From Biscogniauxia marginata (lineage: Eukaryota; Ascomycota; Sordariomycetes; Xylariales; Xylariaceae), in assembly GCA_022695795.1 (NCBI GenBank), contig MU404068.1, forward strand, positions 492,461 to 556,460: DNA of 64,000 nt, written 5' to 3'. Below, in pieces: positions 1 through 11,958 of the stretch (position 1 is the first letter of the stretch; every line of letters begins with the position of its first letter). The notes below the pieces were generated by a model, which was given only the letters and a program-made list of their open reading frames with translations, did not search any database and was not told the origin of the DNA. Both the position numbers and the translations under genes were made by a program.

Positions 1-1018
1 AAATATAGGAGGCTGTTGGCTCTTCTGATCTCCTCGAGATAAGCGAGGTCACTAGCCTCTTCAAGCAACTTCTGAGCGCGCTCCTTTTTCTTCTCCTTTT
101 CAATGCGTTCGCGCTCAGCCTTCTGTCGTTCTCGAACTTTCTGGCGCGCCTCTCGTTCATACTCAGCATACGCCTTCTTGGCGCCGTAGTACTCGTCCTT
201 GAGCTTCCGTACGGTCTGGAATTTCTCCTGCTGCTCGGCGTGCAGTTTACTTCTCTCGTCTCGTAGCGAGTTGAGGTTCTTGAAGGCTTCATCTTGCTCG
301 GCCTTGATGGTATCAATTTCGGCCTGAATCTTGGTGTATTTCTCGCTCAGAGCGCGGGCCTCGGGATCCTCCATGCTGTCCTTGATCTCCTTGATCTTGG
401 CTCTCAGCTCGTCAATCCCCTTCTGCGAAGTGTCAAATTGGGCAAAGTTCTTGCGCTGCTTTCGGAGGTTCGATATCTCGGTCAGGGCCTTCTTTTCGTC
501 GACAAGCTTCATCATGCCACCATTGACCTGCTTCTCGAGGCGTTCGATCTCGCGATCGACATCTTCAAGGCTCTTGAAAGGTACTTTTCCACGAGCATTC
601 TTCTGTTCGGCAATGCGGGAGCGGAGCTGTTCATCGAGGCGCTTGATCTGGTCGAGCTTAGAGTTGCGAGCGTTCTTGCCGACTCCTTGCTTGTTTCGAA
701 TCTCGGTCGCTTCGGCGATCAGTTCCTGGCGTCGCTTTTGAGTGGGCGAGGGGGCATCCTTGTTCTTGTTGGGCAGGGCGAGGTCGACTTTGGCCTTGAT
801 AGCGTTCTGTGTAGATTGGGTGTAAACATCTAATGCATAGCATGTTGCCTGTAGGCCCAAGCAATACCACTTACGTATTTAGCCATTGACTCTTGGTATT
901 CCTTCTCGGCCTTAGCCAGACGCTCATTAAAGAGGTCGACATTAGGCTTCTCAGGCTTCTTCCTCTCGGCGGGTGCCGGAGAAGGAGCAGCAGCAGGAGT
1001 AGCAGCTACTTCAGCCAT
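1..1018 (-). CDS. BFR1: BFR1-type nuclear segregation / polysome-associated coiled-coil protein (3' end outside window)
   Basis: Exon 1 is 1018..875 (48 codons from ATG) and exon 2 runs from 806 off the left edge. The 68-nt intron 807..874 has a GTAAGT donor and a CACAG acceptor and joins MAKY to NAIKAK in phase 0. About 316 residues are visible. After an Ala/Pro-rich start come long charged heptad stretches, including LDEQLRSRIAEQKNARGK, DVDREIERLEKQVNGG and QKAERERIEKEKKKERAQK, which are coiled coil throughout. This order and composition match yeast Bfr1, known as an mRNP- and ER-polysome-associated protein linked to secretion and ploidy control. Family members are about 450-550 residues, so roughly the last third is missing here. 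The gene is divergent from RPB5 across 680 bp. The family call is from recognised sequence, and the function is taken from yeast. Confidence 0.88.
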
Positions 1019-1697
1019 GGTGGACAGGACAAGTAGGTAAGTGACGAGAGGACGGATAAATCAGCAAGACAGTCAAGTTAATGATGTCTTCTAACGAGTG
1101 TAGACGGTGGTGAAGTAGGATCAGCGAACCCCGATGAAAAGGGAAGGCCAGATTTCAGGGTCCTAAAAGGGTGGACAGGACGGAGTGCTGCAGGTTGCAA
1201 GGTTGGTGGTCGTTCCGTTCAATAGAAAAATTTCGGCGCATCAAATTTCCAATTCACCAATTCGCCTATTTTTGCATGTGGTCTGTGCACCGGACTCTAG
1301 TAAGGCCGAACTTCTTCCGTTATTGAGCTCGGACCACTCAGTTTACTATGTATGTAAACTGTATGCAGGGGGGACATGATACCTAGGTATGTAGCTAGCA
1401 TGGCTGATGCATGTAGCCTTAGCGTTAGAATCTGGTGAATAGCTACATCTACAAAGCGGCGGGCTACATCTCCCTTTCATCCAGGACCCACCCCGACAAT
1501 GACTTGGACCTTTCAACGGAATTTTTTACTGCAAGGCTGAACACCTTCCATTGTCCATCCAACGCATTTGCCAGTCTGAATCCAAATCTTGATCAGGCAC
1601 CACAAACTCCTCCACCCTCTCCTCGACGCTTTCTTCGAAGAACAACAAACAGCATATTGAGCTGCCGGACGCTTCGACAAATATCCAACTGCCCATT
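1019..1697. promoter_or_regulatory. Divergent intergenic region between BFR1 and RPB5
   Basis: This 679-bp gap lies between two outward-facing start codons and must hold both promoters. An exact TACCTAGGTA palindrome sits at 1380-1389. Pyrimidine-rich sequence occurs just before the RPB5 start (around 1606-1630). I see no convincing TATA box or coding frame. Confidence 0.5.
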
Positions 1698-2597
1698 ATG
1701 GCGGATTCGGGCGATCTCAATGCCGAGGCGAACGAGAAGACCATAGTCAGAACCTGGCGCGCGTGGAGAACAGTTCACGAGATGGTTCAGGATCGGGTGA
1801 GTCGTTCTATGGTCTTTCCTGTCTAGTCTAGAGACAAATGAGGCGCGACGGCGACTCTCCCATCCATGGAAAAAGACGGGTAGCTGATGCGCCGGCAGGG
1901 CTACGAATTGGCAGACACCGAAGTCAAGATATCTTTAGACGAATTCAAGCGGCAGTATACTCAAGCCGACGGCACGGTGATGTAAGCCTAAACGATAATT
2001 CTATTCCCCATTCACGCATGTCCAGCCCAACTGCCCGGAGGCGAAGGCTGACAAGAGCGGTCGCTCTCTAGGCGTACGAGCCTGAAATTCTCGGCGCGTC
2101 CGAGTCCAGAGATGATCAAAAAATACACGCCGCCAGCCACGCCGTCGAATCCCGACCCGCAGCCGGACGTGGGCACGATCTGGGTGGAGTTCTACAACGA
2201 GGAGAACCTGGGTGCGGACCAGATGCGCAAGTTCGCCAAGTTCTGCGCGCACGAGCACTACAAGACGGGCCTGCTCGTGTCCAACGCGGCCGTGTCGTCG
2301 TCGGCCAAGAAGGAGATCACCAAGTTCGCGCAGTGGACTACGATCGAGTGGTTCCTCGAGGAGGACCTGCTCATCAACATCACCCACCACGACCTCGTGC
2401 CGCGCCACGTCGTCCTCAGCAGGGACGAGAAGGCCGCCCTGCTCAAGCGCTACCGCCTCAAGGAGACCCAGCTGCCGCGCATCCTGCAGCGCGACCCCGT
2501 CGCCAAGTACTTCGGCATGAAGCGCGGCCAAGTCGTCAAGATCATCCGCACGAGCGAGACGGCCGGCCGCTACGCTAGCTACCGGCTCTGTGTATAG
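1698..2597 (+). CDS. RPB5: RNA polymerases I, II and III subunit RPABC1 (Rpb5)
   Basis: Three exons, 1698..1796, 1884..1981 and 2072..2597, give 240 residues. Introns are 1797..1883 (phase 0, GTGAGT donor) and 1982..2071 (phase 2, GTAAGC donor). The N-terminal jaw domain opens with RTWRAWRTVHEMVQDR, and the second exon gives MRRQGYELADTEVKISL. The C-terminal assembly domain is strongly conserved: FSARPSPEM across the last splice, then HHDLVPRHVVLS, QLPRILQRDPVAKYFG and the closing SETAGRYASYR. Yeast Rpb5 is 215 residues, so the length fits. The protein is a core subunit of all three nuclear RNA polymerases. The third exon is far more GC-rich, mainly at third codon positions, than the first two. 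Function follows directly from the family. Confidence 0.95.
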
Positions 2598-3025
2598 AAC
2601 GGTAGGGAAAAAAAAGGGTGGAATAAAAATGACAAGGGAAAGAGAGAACTTGAGAAGAATGCGAAGACGAAGATTTTATTGGCAAGAAGCAAAGGGCGTT
2701 TTGTTTTTACGGTTTCTGAAATAAATCAATACTTCAGGGGGAGAAAGGAGAGAGGAGGGGAGGAGGGAGGGACAAAAGAAAACTCATGTTCATTGGGCGC
2801 TTTCTGGTAAACGCTACAATTCGTATGTCTTCCTTCCTCCTCCCCTAGGTCAATCAATAATACTTACGTATTTTCTCATCAATTGCATGGCATTATCTTG
2901 CATCTTGTTCTCGTGCGGGTTCTTTATTCTGTCCTCCTCTAATGCATATGAGGGGGGGATATATAACATCGCCCAGACCTCGGATCTCGACGAGTAATCT
3001 AGATGGATCCCATGAGAGAGATATA

Positions 3026-5160
3026 TACCTAGGTAGGTAAGGTAGGTTCTATACTGCCGAGTAAAGCTTGTGACAATGACATGGGCCTCGCGTGACCTGC
3101 TTTGATGAGTAACCGAGTTTCAAGCCTCTTCTTTGTTTTCTCTTTTCGTCCAAGGGTTCCTCTTTTGCCAAGTAGGTACGAACTCTTAGTGTACGGAATA
3201 TAAAGGCGGGTAGGTAGGTATGTAGGTAACTACCTAAGGTTAGACAGGTAGGGGTCCAGAGGTTCAAAGGTAGCGTAGCTTTTTGACGAAAGCACTTTGC
3301 AGCTTACATATAAACCTACATAAGTACCTATGGTATGTATGCCTTCCCCCTGCTGCTGCTCCTCTCCCCCTCAAAAAAACTCCCGGCGGCACGTGTGGGC
3401 TTCTCGGCATCACATACATCATCACGTACATACCTCTCTCGTCGCTCGGCTTGTTTCCAGGTTACAGCATACCTACCTAGGTATAGTAGCTTATTTTTCT
3501 TGTCTAAATGCGACCTTATCGCGCAAAAGCCGCGTGTGGCCCTGTTATCTACTAAAGAAAAAGAAAAAGAAAAAGAAAAATGTTCAATCGATTTACTTAG
3601 TTCCTGTGAGCCGGGCGTGAGTAGTTATGTGACTTACATATATGTCATGGTATGTATGAACGGTAGTGTATGTGTGGTAGGTATCAGGTGCAGGGGGTAG
3701 AACACTACATGTCACCTACCTACATACATATGTTAGTGATGAAGGTAAAGCAAGGTATAAACTAGGTACATCATATCTACGCGCACACACACATCTAGGT
3801 TAAACACATAACCCCCCCCCCAAGAAAGAAAGCGGAGGAAGAGGAGAATTTGGAGGGAGAGGAGGATGCGATGCGATGCGACGACGACGAGTTGGTTTCC
3901 TGAAACATATAAAAAGGGAAGCGTTACATAAAGTCGGTTGGTTGGTCGGTTGGTTACCTGTTAGATGGTTGGTACGTAAAGCTGAGATTTCAAGGTATTA
4001 AAGGTGGTTCACTCCAATCTCATCCCCTGCTTGCCCTCACACCTATATCTGAGTTATAGTATATAAGGATCTGCCCTCTGGTGCTACTATACACTAGGGC
4101 GTTCCAGTATAGTCTGACCTTAGCAAATATACCTAGGTTATAAAAGCCCGCCTTGTTTGTCTGTCTTGTCTTGTCTGCCGAGCTACCGGTATTAACGACC
4201 GTATTTCTCTGTAGGGAGTTTTCTTCTTCTTCTTCTTCCTCGTCTCCTGGTTAGCTAGCAAATAGTTAGTTAACCCCAGCCAGCCTCCTATTAAGTAGTT
4301 ATTTACCTACCGGTCCTAGGATTGAGATATACCTACCTAGGTAGGTAACTCAGATACTGGGTAACTAGCTACATTTTATGATACATCCGTAACACGAGGG
4401 TTCGTGTTACTAGGTGGATAGATAGGTATGCGATTTTCATTCAGCCTTACCTTACCTAGGTACATTACCAACCTACCCTTCTGTGTCTCTCTTCACCCCC
4501 TGTTCTCGTATTCTAAAAACTCCCACTGCCAACCCCACCTCCCCCCCATGAATTACCCAGAACGGCCCTATAGTCACAGTCATATTCATACTACCTATAA
4601 TCATAATGATACACTTCTCTTTTCTCTCTCTCCCTTTTCCCTTCCTCATACACACATATATATACGTACTCTCTTCCCTTCCCCCTCTCTCTTCCGCATA
4701 ACTCTACAAATTGAACAAGGGAAAAGCAAAATAGTTGACCGGAAGGACGGTGATCAATCTAATCTAGCCTAGAGGATCTCTTTCCCCCTCGGGATCCGAA
4801 ACCGAGACCGAGCCGGTCGACTAAACCGTATACATATACCTATATAAACATCATTATGGTACTTTTGTTTTTCGGGTTTCCCGCACAGACATTCTCTATC
4901 TACATAAGCCTCATGGCTGTGGGTCGGGGAATTAAAAAGGAAACGAAAGTTAAGGTACATACATAAATAACTTGGAGAGATCGGTGAGATTAATAATACA
5001 TAATGCTATGCCGTGCCTTGTAGTATAATATAGTATAGTATAATATACCTAGGTAGGTTACCCAACACAATACATGCATTCCAGGGTGCCCTGTTTTTTT
5101 CTTTCTTTTTTTTGTCTCTCCACAGGTGAATTCGGACTAGGTCACATACGTACCTAGGTA
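3026..5160. repeat. Cluster of TACCTAGGTA palindromes
   Basis: Exact 10-bp copies start at 3026, 3474, 4334, 4453, 5046 and 5151, all in non-coding DNA. Single exact copies elsewhere start at 1380, 18183, 32242 and 53548. Many copies are extended by GGTA or TACC steps. This is a dispersed motif, not a tandem array, and its role is unknown. Confidence 0.75.
3557..3580 (+). repeat. (GAAAAA)4 microsatellite
   Basis: Four perfect copies of a 6-base unit in intergenic DNA. Confidence 0.9.
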
Positions 5161-5192
5161 TGACCGAGTGTCCTTTACAACCGATTTCTCTC

Positions 5193-5216
5193 CGTCGTCG
5201 TCGTCGTCGTCGTCGT
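5193..5216 (+). repeat. (CGT)8 microsatellite
   Basis: Eight perfect CGT copies in intergenic DNA. It lies about 70 bases before a (CATA)5 run at 5284-5303. Confidence 0.9.
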
Positions 5217-5283
5217 TACCACGCTACGAGTTGAGGCTCATGGGGGGACGGTCTTTGAAGGGGAGGGTTAGAAGGGAGGACCT

Positions 5284-5303
5284 CATACATACATACATAC
5301 ATA
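5284..5303 (+). repeat. (CATA)5 microsatellite
   Basis: Five perfect CATA copies in intergenic DNA. Confidence 0.9.
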
Positions 5304-6784
5304 TCTGGTAGGAGGTATGTATCTAGTAGAGTGAGGTTAAACCGCCCAGGTATGATACATAACATAGATAGGTAGGTAACATGGCGCGAAGTTACGCACA
5401 CGCACTCGCACTCGCACACAAGATATCTAACCTACGGCCGATACCTACCCTCTTAGCGCCGAGCCGGCCTGTCTTTACGCCGCCGTAGCGGGTCTTCTAA
5501 CCAACTCACCCGGGGGTGGCTCGGGTATTGAAGTTATGTCGTCTTCTCCGGCAGGGGGGGAGGAGTGACGGGGGGGGGGGGGAATTTGGTGCTTGTTGCG
5601 AGATCGTTACGTTATACAATACCTACCCACCAGCACGAGCATGATCGCCGCTAGGATGGGGGCCAAGATAAGCTAACCCTTGGCCCGAGACAATGTCTTG
5701 AGCCTCGTCCCAGATCGTATATCTGTTACATGCACGTCTCCTGGATACGAATAAACGATATATCATATACACAGGTTCGCGTCAGAAGAGTTAAGCTCAA
5801 ACGGAATATACAAGTAGTAATAATGTATGCTTTTTGATACTATTTCTAGCAGTATTCTTCTATCCACAAGATCTGCTTTCGTGATGCAACTCGTTTAAAA
5901 ATATATGTATAAAACAAGTCAAACAACTATTCATCGCTGCTCGGGGGGTATATATGATAAAAACTAGGAAGGTATCAAATCAAACCAAAATAGAAAACCA
6001 AAAAACCAGCAAAGGATTCCAAGCCGCCAAGATGAACAAATACAGAGTAAGTGAGAAAGGGTAGAGAAAGATGCCACTCGCTGAAATTCGTACAGAATAG
6101 GCTCGCCACGCAACGCGCGTGTGCAAGTGGCCCGGCCTCCGACATTGCCCCCTCTACCTTACTCCCCCCTGTTTGTCTTCCTGCGGGATTTCTTCGCTTC
6201 TTTTTTTTGTTCCTGTGATATCCACGCCCCAATTCCGATTTTCCACCTATATGCCATTTCAAATACAACAAAGAAAAAAACACTAAATTCGTGACCGCTC
6301 TGATGAAGCAAGCAACCGTAGTTTCGCCGGCGCGATGAATAAATATACCAAGTTGGACCCTTAGTCTTGTTTTCTCCCCCGAGTGTCCTGACCAATAAAC
6401 GCCAAACCTAAGTTTGTATATAGAATCCGGACCGGTACCTGGTTCGGAGTCTCAGAGCTGGGGTTTCCTCCTTCCTGTATAAAAAGCAATAACCCGCCCA
6501 ATTATAGAGATATGTGTATTTCCCCGATTTTAAAAGCCCCCGGTCGTTTGGAACGTTCGAGTTCCTCCGTCGTGTATAGCTTATAGACATATAACAAGTA
6601 GATAATATTTGTACACATCATGAAAGATTTCGGTATTTTGATATCGTAAACCTCATGAAAAGGTTGGTGGTGAGTATGAGTGACTTTGTGGGTCGATATG
6701 ATGATAATGGCGTGCGTAAGATTATATTTAAGATGGAAGCGTGAGCATGAGCGTGTGGGCCAAGATTTTGCTTTTCGTATACTA

Positions 6785-8392
6785 TCATTTGAGTAAGCCG
6801 CCAGGATCCATGAGTGGTGGCGAGCCTCGGTCGTGTTCGGGGTCGTACGACTGTTCTTGGGGATGTTGAGGTATCGGTTGTAACTCAGTTCCACTTCTAG
6901 AGCCGGACCTCGACGGTTTAGAGTTGAAGGGGCTTAGTAGCCCACCTAAGTCGTGTAAGAGTGTCTGGGAACCACGTCGAAAGCCATTAGCGCTTGCTGG
7001 CATCGTCGGCGAAGGGGTGCCGTGAGGTGAGAGTGGTTCCACGCTAGAATTGTAACTGTCCCGTACGCTTCGCGACGACGTCTCGCTATCTAGTAGTCCT
7101 CCAACGTCAAAAAACGAGACCCTGCGAGGCGTGACACTAGAACCGCTCCGGCTAGAGGCTAGTATATGATCGCGGGACAAGAGGGTATCGTCACTGCGTT
7201 CGGCGTTGCTTGGTTTCCGCTGGGGAAACTGCCAGCTGTTCATTTCGGCAAGCGTCGCGGCGGGATACCTACGAAGCCTGTCGTTCTCGTCCTTACCCTC
7301 TATAGCGCCCCGGATCTCGCGATCTACGCCCAGTCCCAGATCTCTCACTAGATCTTCGTCGCTTCCCCAGTGCCTATGAAGTGTGGGCCGGCGCTCTGAT
7401 GCTCGATCCATCGAATCCGCGGCAACTGAATCATGTCTGTACTTTGTTTTTTTCACTCCGCGGTCCCGAACGAACGACCCAAGTACCAACGCATTAGCAG
7501 CAGTCGTAGCGAAAAGCAGTTCGACAGATGCCAACAGGGAGCGCGTCTGTTGATTTCCGTTTTGCCACAAAATGTGAGGAACTCGATATATCGTGGTCCC
7601 AACGACACCCAGGCTCATAGAGAACAGCAGAGTTAGCTGTACCTTCTTCTTCGTGCTCATGTGGCTCGTTAAGATGATAGGCACCGGATAAAACACCAGG
7701 AGGAGGTCGGTCACAATGTTACACGTCGACATTGTGACCAGCTGAGCGTAACCTTGCCGGCATTGGGGGCCCGGGTCCGGCACTACTTGCCAGTAGTGCT
7801 CGAACGGCCGGCATTCCACGAGGTCTGCTATCAGCACCGCGACAAATGTCACGAGCAACGTACATCGAATGCCATGCAAAGTGATTTCGTGAGAGCGCTT
7901 CCAGGTGATGCTCGTCAGGCGCTTGAAGAATTCCAAAATGGCGGTTTTGAGGATCCAGAGTCTTAAGGCACACAATCATATTAGTCAGAACGCCCAAACA
8001 GCAGGGAGGCATTAATAAACGTTGAACCACCGGGGGGGGCTACGTAGGGGGCGCACATACGTTGCAGCGTAGAACATCCGACTAGCGAGCACCAAGCCAC
8101 TCGCTATGGACTTATGCCGCAACTGCTCCGGCGTCAACTCGGTCGTGAACTGGGCATTGTTGGTGCCCCAGAGCAGGATGACATGGACGCATCCCATGCG
8201 GCAGAAGAGCGGGATTAAAGCCACGGCAGCGGTCCTGTCCTCCCGGAAGAGCTTCTCGGACCGGATGAAGCGGCCTGCGACGCGTAGCAGGATGATGGTG
8301 GTGCAGAACAGGGTGATCCACCAACAGACGAGCAAGGTCGGCTTGTCTTGCTGAGGGGTGTGCAGCGGCGGCGGTGGTGAGTAGATGCTCAT
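6785..8392 (-). CDS. Fungal rhodopsin-domain (PTH11/SAT4-like) integral membrane protein
   Basis: Two exons, 8392..8061 and 7961..6785, give 502 residues. The 99-nt intron 7962..8060 has a GTATGT donor and TTAAG acceptor and is spliced in phase 2, giving AATLWILKTAI. About the first 280 residues hold roughly seven hydrophobic segments, for example TLLVCWWITLFCTTIILL, CTLLVTFVAVLIADLVECRP, IVTDLLLVFYPVPIIL and ELLFATTAANALVLGSF. The order, and the motifs ECRPFEHYW and CNIVTDLLLVFYPVPI, are those of the fungal rhodopsin domain found in Pth11-like receptors. The last 200 residues are a hydrophilic Ser/Arg-rich tail, presumably cytoplasmic. There is no CFEM cysteine domain at the N terminus, so it is not a classical CFEM-type Pth11. 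Any ligand or receptor role is unknown; only the fold class is supported. Confidence 0.8.
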
Positions 8393-9205
8393 CTTGGCTC
8401 TGCTCGAGTGTTACCACGCCCGTCAACCTCCGCAGAGGGGACGAGCGGGGAGGAAGAGGTCGTCTCCAGAAAGCTCCCACTGCACGGTTGAGGGGGATGT
8501 CAGTTACACAACGGGGAAACTGTTGGGTTGTTTGCCCGCCGAGGCATACGGCGGCCGCACAAACGCGATGCGGATTGACGATTTTTCTGCGACGCCCAGA
8601 CAGCGGGGGGTCCGGGTCGAGGGAGCAGAGACTACTGCTGTAATAACTACTACGACGACGTTTGACAGGTGGTCTGTGATCCTCTGCTGCTAGCGCTGTC
8701 GAGCCTACACGATGATGCATGAACAATGCGATTATGCGGATATGGGCGGGATGGGCTATGCGACGTCAAGGGCCGTAAGCCACGCATCGTCGAGCAGGCG
8801 AGGGGCAACAAAAGGAAGATATCGTCTTCGCCGTCAGAAGGGAGGGAGAACAGGTAACGGGCCCGGTAGGAATAGAAAATGAGTGAAGCCACGAGAAATT
8901 GGTAAAAACAGGTCGAAGGCGCATGGAGGGAAGATCGGGGCGGGCGAGAGAAAGAAGTAATATTAGAACCGCTGTCCTCCCGACGGTTACGATACACGAG
9001 AGATGCGTAATTGCCCACTGCGCTGGTAATGTACACCGGTAATGTAGGTATGTACGTACGTACGTACCTACCAGATATCTAAACTACCTCCTAGGTAGGG
9101 TTATGTATGTAGGTAGGTAGGTAGGTAAGTCAAGTACCTACGTATGTACCTTGTACTCGTGTGCGTGCGCACGTTATTGTATGTATGTAGGTATGCAAGT
9201 ACATC

Positions 9206-9221
9206 CCACATGTACATGTGG
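9206..9221. repeat. 16-bp perfect palindrome in a TACATGT/TACGTA-rich tract
   Basis: CCACATGTACATGTGG reads the same on both strands and sits inside about 230 bp of TATG, TACG and GGTA short repeats. It could form a cruciform. No gene is nearby. Confidence 0.7.
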
Positions 9222-11519
9222 ATGTACGTATGTATGCAGTGGGTACATATGTACATACATATGTACGTGTGCCAGGGCAGGGCTGGGGTGCTTTTGGGAT
9301 TGATTGGGGGGATCCCATTGGGATGGGCACATTGTCGCTAGGCCCAATCCTCGCTGGTGGCTTTCTTAGGCGGGCGGGATTAGGGCACTTGGGGAGGGGC
9401 GGACGAGCTACCTACCTCCCTGAAGTTAGTCTTACGTGCTGTGCAACGGTCGAGATAACGATTGGGCGACTCGACGATTGGCAGCCGACGCGCGAGAGAT
9501 AGCGGCGCTGGGTCCAGGCGGTAGGGTGTAAATATACTTTTTCTCTATTTTGCTAGTGGACAAAGGCCCGACAAGGGTTCGTATTTGATATTTCGATATC
9601 GCCGCAAGCTCATACGCTGTTCAACTTTCTGCTGTTTTCCGTCACCTCGTCGCGAGACTGACAAACATTTGAAAAAAGACCAAAGTGCCTCCCTCTCCTT
9701 GCTTCCCAGGCAGCCCGTAGTTGTCTGAGTGGCTAGCACAGCTCGTCCTCAATCTCCTATGCGCCTGTCAGGCGAAGTCGAATGACTGCGCCAAGTACTT
9801 AGGGTGGGAAGTCCGGGGTCCGGGGTCTTGGAACGCCAGTTGGTCCAATTACATAGTATGCACGGCATAGTACCTACTTGATCGCACGACAAGATAGCAA
9901 TCGTCAACGCTGCCCAGGCCCATCCTGCTAACTAGTTTCTTGTCAAATCAGTCCTGATGCAGATTAGAGGGTGATGGCACGAGTTTCGGCCGGCGACGAT
10001 GCGGTCAAACCCCAGACCACGATTGATAACATCCCCCCAACAATTCCCGTCCTACAGCGGCACAGCTTCTTTTGCACGCGAGCAGGGTACCACAAGGAGG
10101 CGCTCTAACCAGTGGCTAGCATTGGACGGGCTAGAATGGGGGGTGAGGGATGGACTCATAGCTGTGAGGGTTGGGAGTGGCTATGATAGATAAGGAAAGA
10201 CGACAGCTCAGTCGATGTGCCCGTCGGGTGACTTTTGGCTGATCGACGGTCAAGGTTGAAAGAAAAAGGCATCTGGATTCTATCTGCTTGTCGGCATGCC
10301 GTAACCCCCTCTAGTAAACCCCCCGAGGAATCACCAACCCCCGAGAGACTTGATTGGTCTGCCGCGTTGAAAGAAAGAGACCCCAAAAAAAAGAAGGAGA
10401 AAAAAAAGGAAAAAAAAAACAACTATTCGATTCCCAACGTGACGGGAATTGGAGGGGGACCAGGTGAAAAAGCTCACTCCCTATCGGATTCCGAAATCAA
10501 CGAGGCCGAGTTTCACCAGTATGGCCAGACGTCGCGTCTATCTTACGGTACATATCTAGTCTATCTCGTCTTCTATCTGAGATGTATTCTCCGACTAACC
10601 CCGGGTACCATGGCTCTGACATTCTTGTGCATCCACGCCATCATCCTGTCAACTCGTAGATAATAGCACACAGCCCAGGTAATCGTCATGGTATCGTGTC
10701 ACGGACAGACCAATAGTTTTTTATTTTATTTTTTGAAGGATTTCCCGACAAGACCCTCCGCATGCTATAAATAGAGTGTTTTAATTGGTTAGCAGCGTAG
10801 ATCAGGGTCCAAAGTGCACATGTCTTTGGTTTTGTTTTGTCTTTTTTACTTTTCGCCTGCCATGTCCGTGTGGGGATGCAGGCTGATGGCATCGTGACCT
10901 TGGAGGTTGTGTAAGTGCTAGTGTAAGTCTGCCTAGGTATATGTAGTCTATACGCAGTTGGGTTTTGCCATGTCGCGATCTATTAAAACTGTCAGCGGCC
11001 CAGACCGAAGGGCAGCCATTTGGTGGCGGATGATGGCGTAGGCCGAGGCGCGGTTACATGCGTTACTGGTAGGTACCTGGTCCTGACGAGAGCTGCACGG
11101 CAGACGGAGGCGATTGGACAGGCAGAAGCGAGGCAAAGAATGAAATTTGGGGTTTGAGGTCTAAGGCTGTGGTCCTTTTGGATTCACCAAACAAGCGCTA
11201 GCTTCGGTTTGAAGATGAGATCGTCACGCAACTTCGACAGGGACTCGAACCAAAAATGAAGACCGGGCGGTTATTCCCTCCCGATTCTCTCTCTTATCTC
11301 TCTCCCTCCTTGCTTCTTTCTTACACAACGCACTTAGATATTAGTCGTGAGTACTTCCAATGTGATCCTGCCAGACGCTAGCAAATATCATCGCCACCTC
11401 TTGGACGAACTTAGCATCTCGCATCAAGCGAAACCCCAGAGGTGTAAGCGAAGGCTTCAATACCTACGTAAGGGGGGGGGAAGGGTTCTCCTTTCCTCGT
11501 CGCGGTGCTAAGTAGCCAT

Positions 11520-11958
11520 ATGGGAGTTGTGGCCGACGACACCCCTGTCGAAAATTGGGGGTCACTCGACGATATCTCTTCAGAGCTTCCCTCTAGAGAG
11601 GTGGTTGGACAAGCTGTCTGCAAGTGGACAGAAGTTGACTCGGTGTGTACATTGACCTTTGTCCCTTTTTTTTTTTTACACTACCTCCCTCTCACAGACC
11701 AGGGGGTGTGGGCGACGTGGATCTTCAGGCGGTGGGTACGCGGAGAAGACTGCAACGGCGGGAGATATGAACGACGATGATGATAAGTCTCCCGAGCCAT
11801 CGGTGCTTGGTGGCTGGGCCAAGCTGCCTCGGCTCCTTAGTAGCGATAGATTCTTTTGCCCTTGCCCTATCAACCTGCTAGCTGGCAGACGTAATCCGGG
11901 ACCGACTTTTTATTTTTGTATATCATTTTTTGCCTTCCCCTTATCATGCCCAAGGTAG
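11520..11958 (+). CDS. Possible small two-exon gene, unknown product
   Basis: This is a weak candidate. The exon 11520..11642 starts at ATG and gives 41 codons (MGVVADDTPVENWGSL and so on). It is followed by a plausible 55-nt intron, 11643..11697, with a GTGTGT donor, a long T run and a CTCACAG acceptor in phase 0. The second exon, 11698..11958, is open and has MNDDDDKSPEPSVLGGWAK in its middle, for 127 residues in all. The first exon and the centre of the second look like ordinary protein, but the last 25 residues are low complexity. I know no family for it. It could equally be chance or a gene remnant. Confidence 0.18.

Larger units (their letters stand above)
2598..6784. other. Gene-free intergenic stretch, microsatellite- and palindrome-rich
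   Basis: About 4.2 kb between RPB5 and the end of the rhodopsin-domain gene. Open frames here are short, lie in low-complexity sequence and match no family I know. It holds six exact TACCTAGGTA palindromes, many GGTAGGT/ACCTACC runs, (GAAAAA)4 at 3557-3580, (CGT)8 at 5193-5216, (CATA)5 at 5284-5303 and a 13-G run at 5570-5582. The 3' ends of both flanking genes should fall in it. Confidence 0.6.

Noticed and set aside
294..833. 179-codon plus-strand frame near the left edge
   Set aside because: It is the antisense shadow of the BFR1 coiled-coil exon; the Leu-rich translation is what antisense of Glu/Lys/Gln-rich codons gives.
807..874. Shorter alternatives for the BFR1 intron (26 or 42 nt)
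   Set aside because: They keep the frame but add non-conserved residues, have poor donors or are too short. The 68-nt choice gives the conserved MAKYNAIKAK.
2001..2531. 176-codon minus-strand frame over RPB5
   Set aside because: Antisense shadow of the GC-rich third exon of RPB5.
11240..11251. tRNA T-arm-like GGTTCGAGTCCC on the minus strand
   Set aside because: No matching acceptor stem, D arm or anticodon arm could be placed around it.
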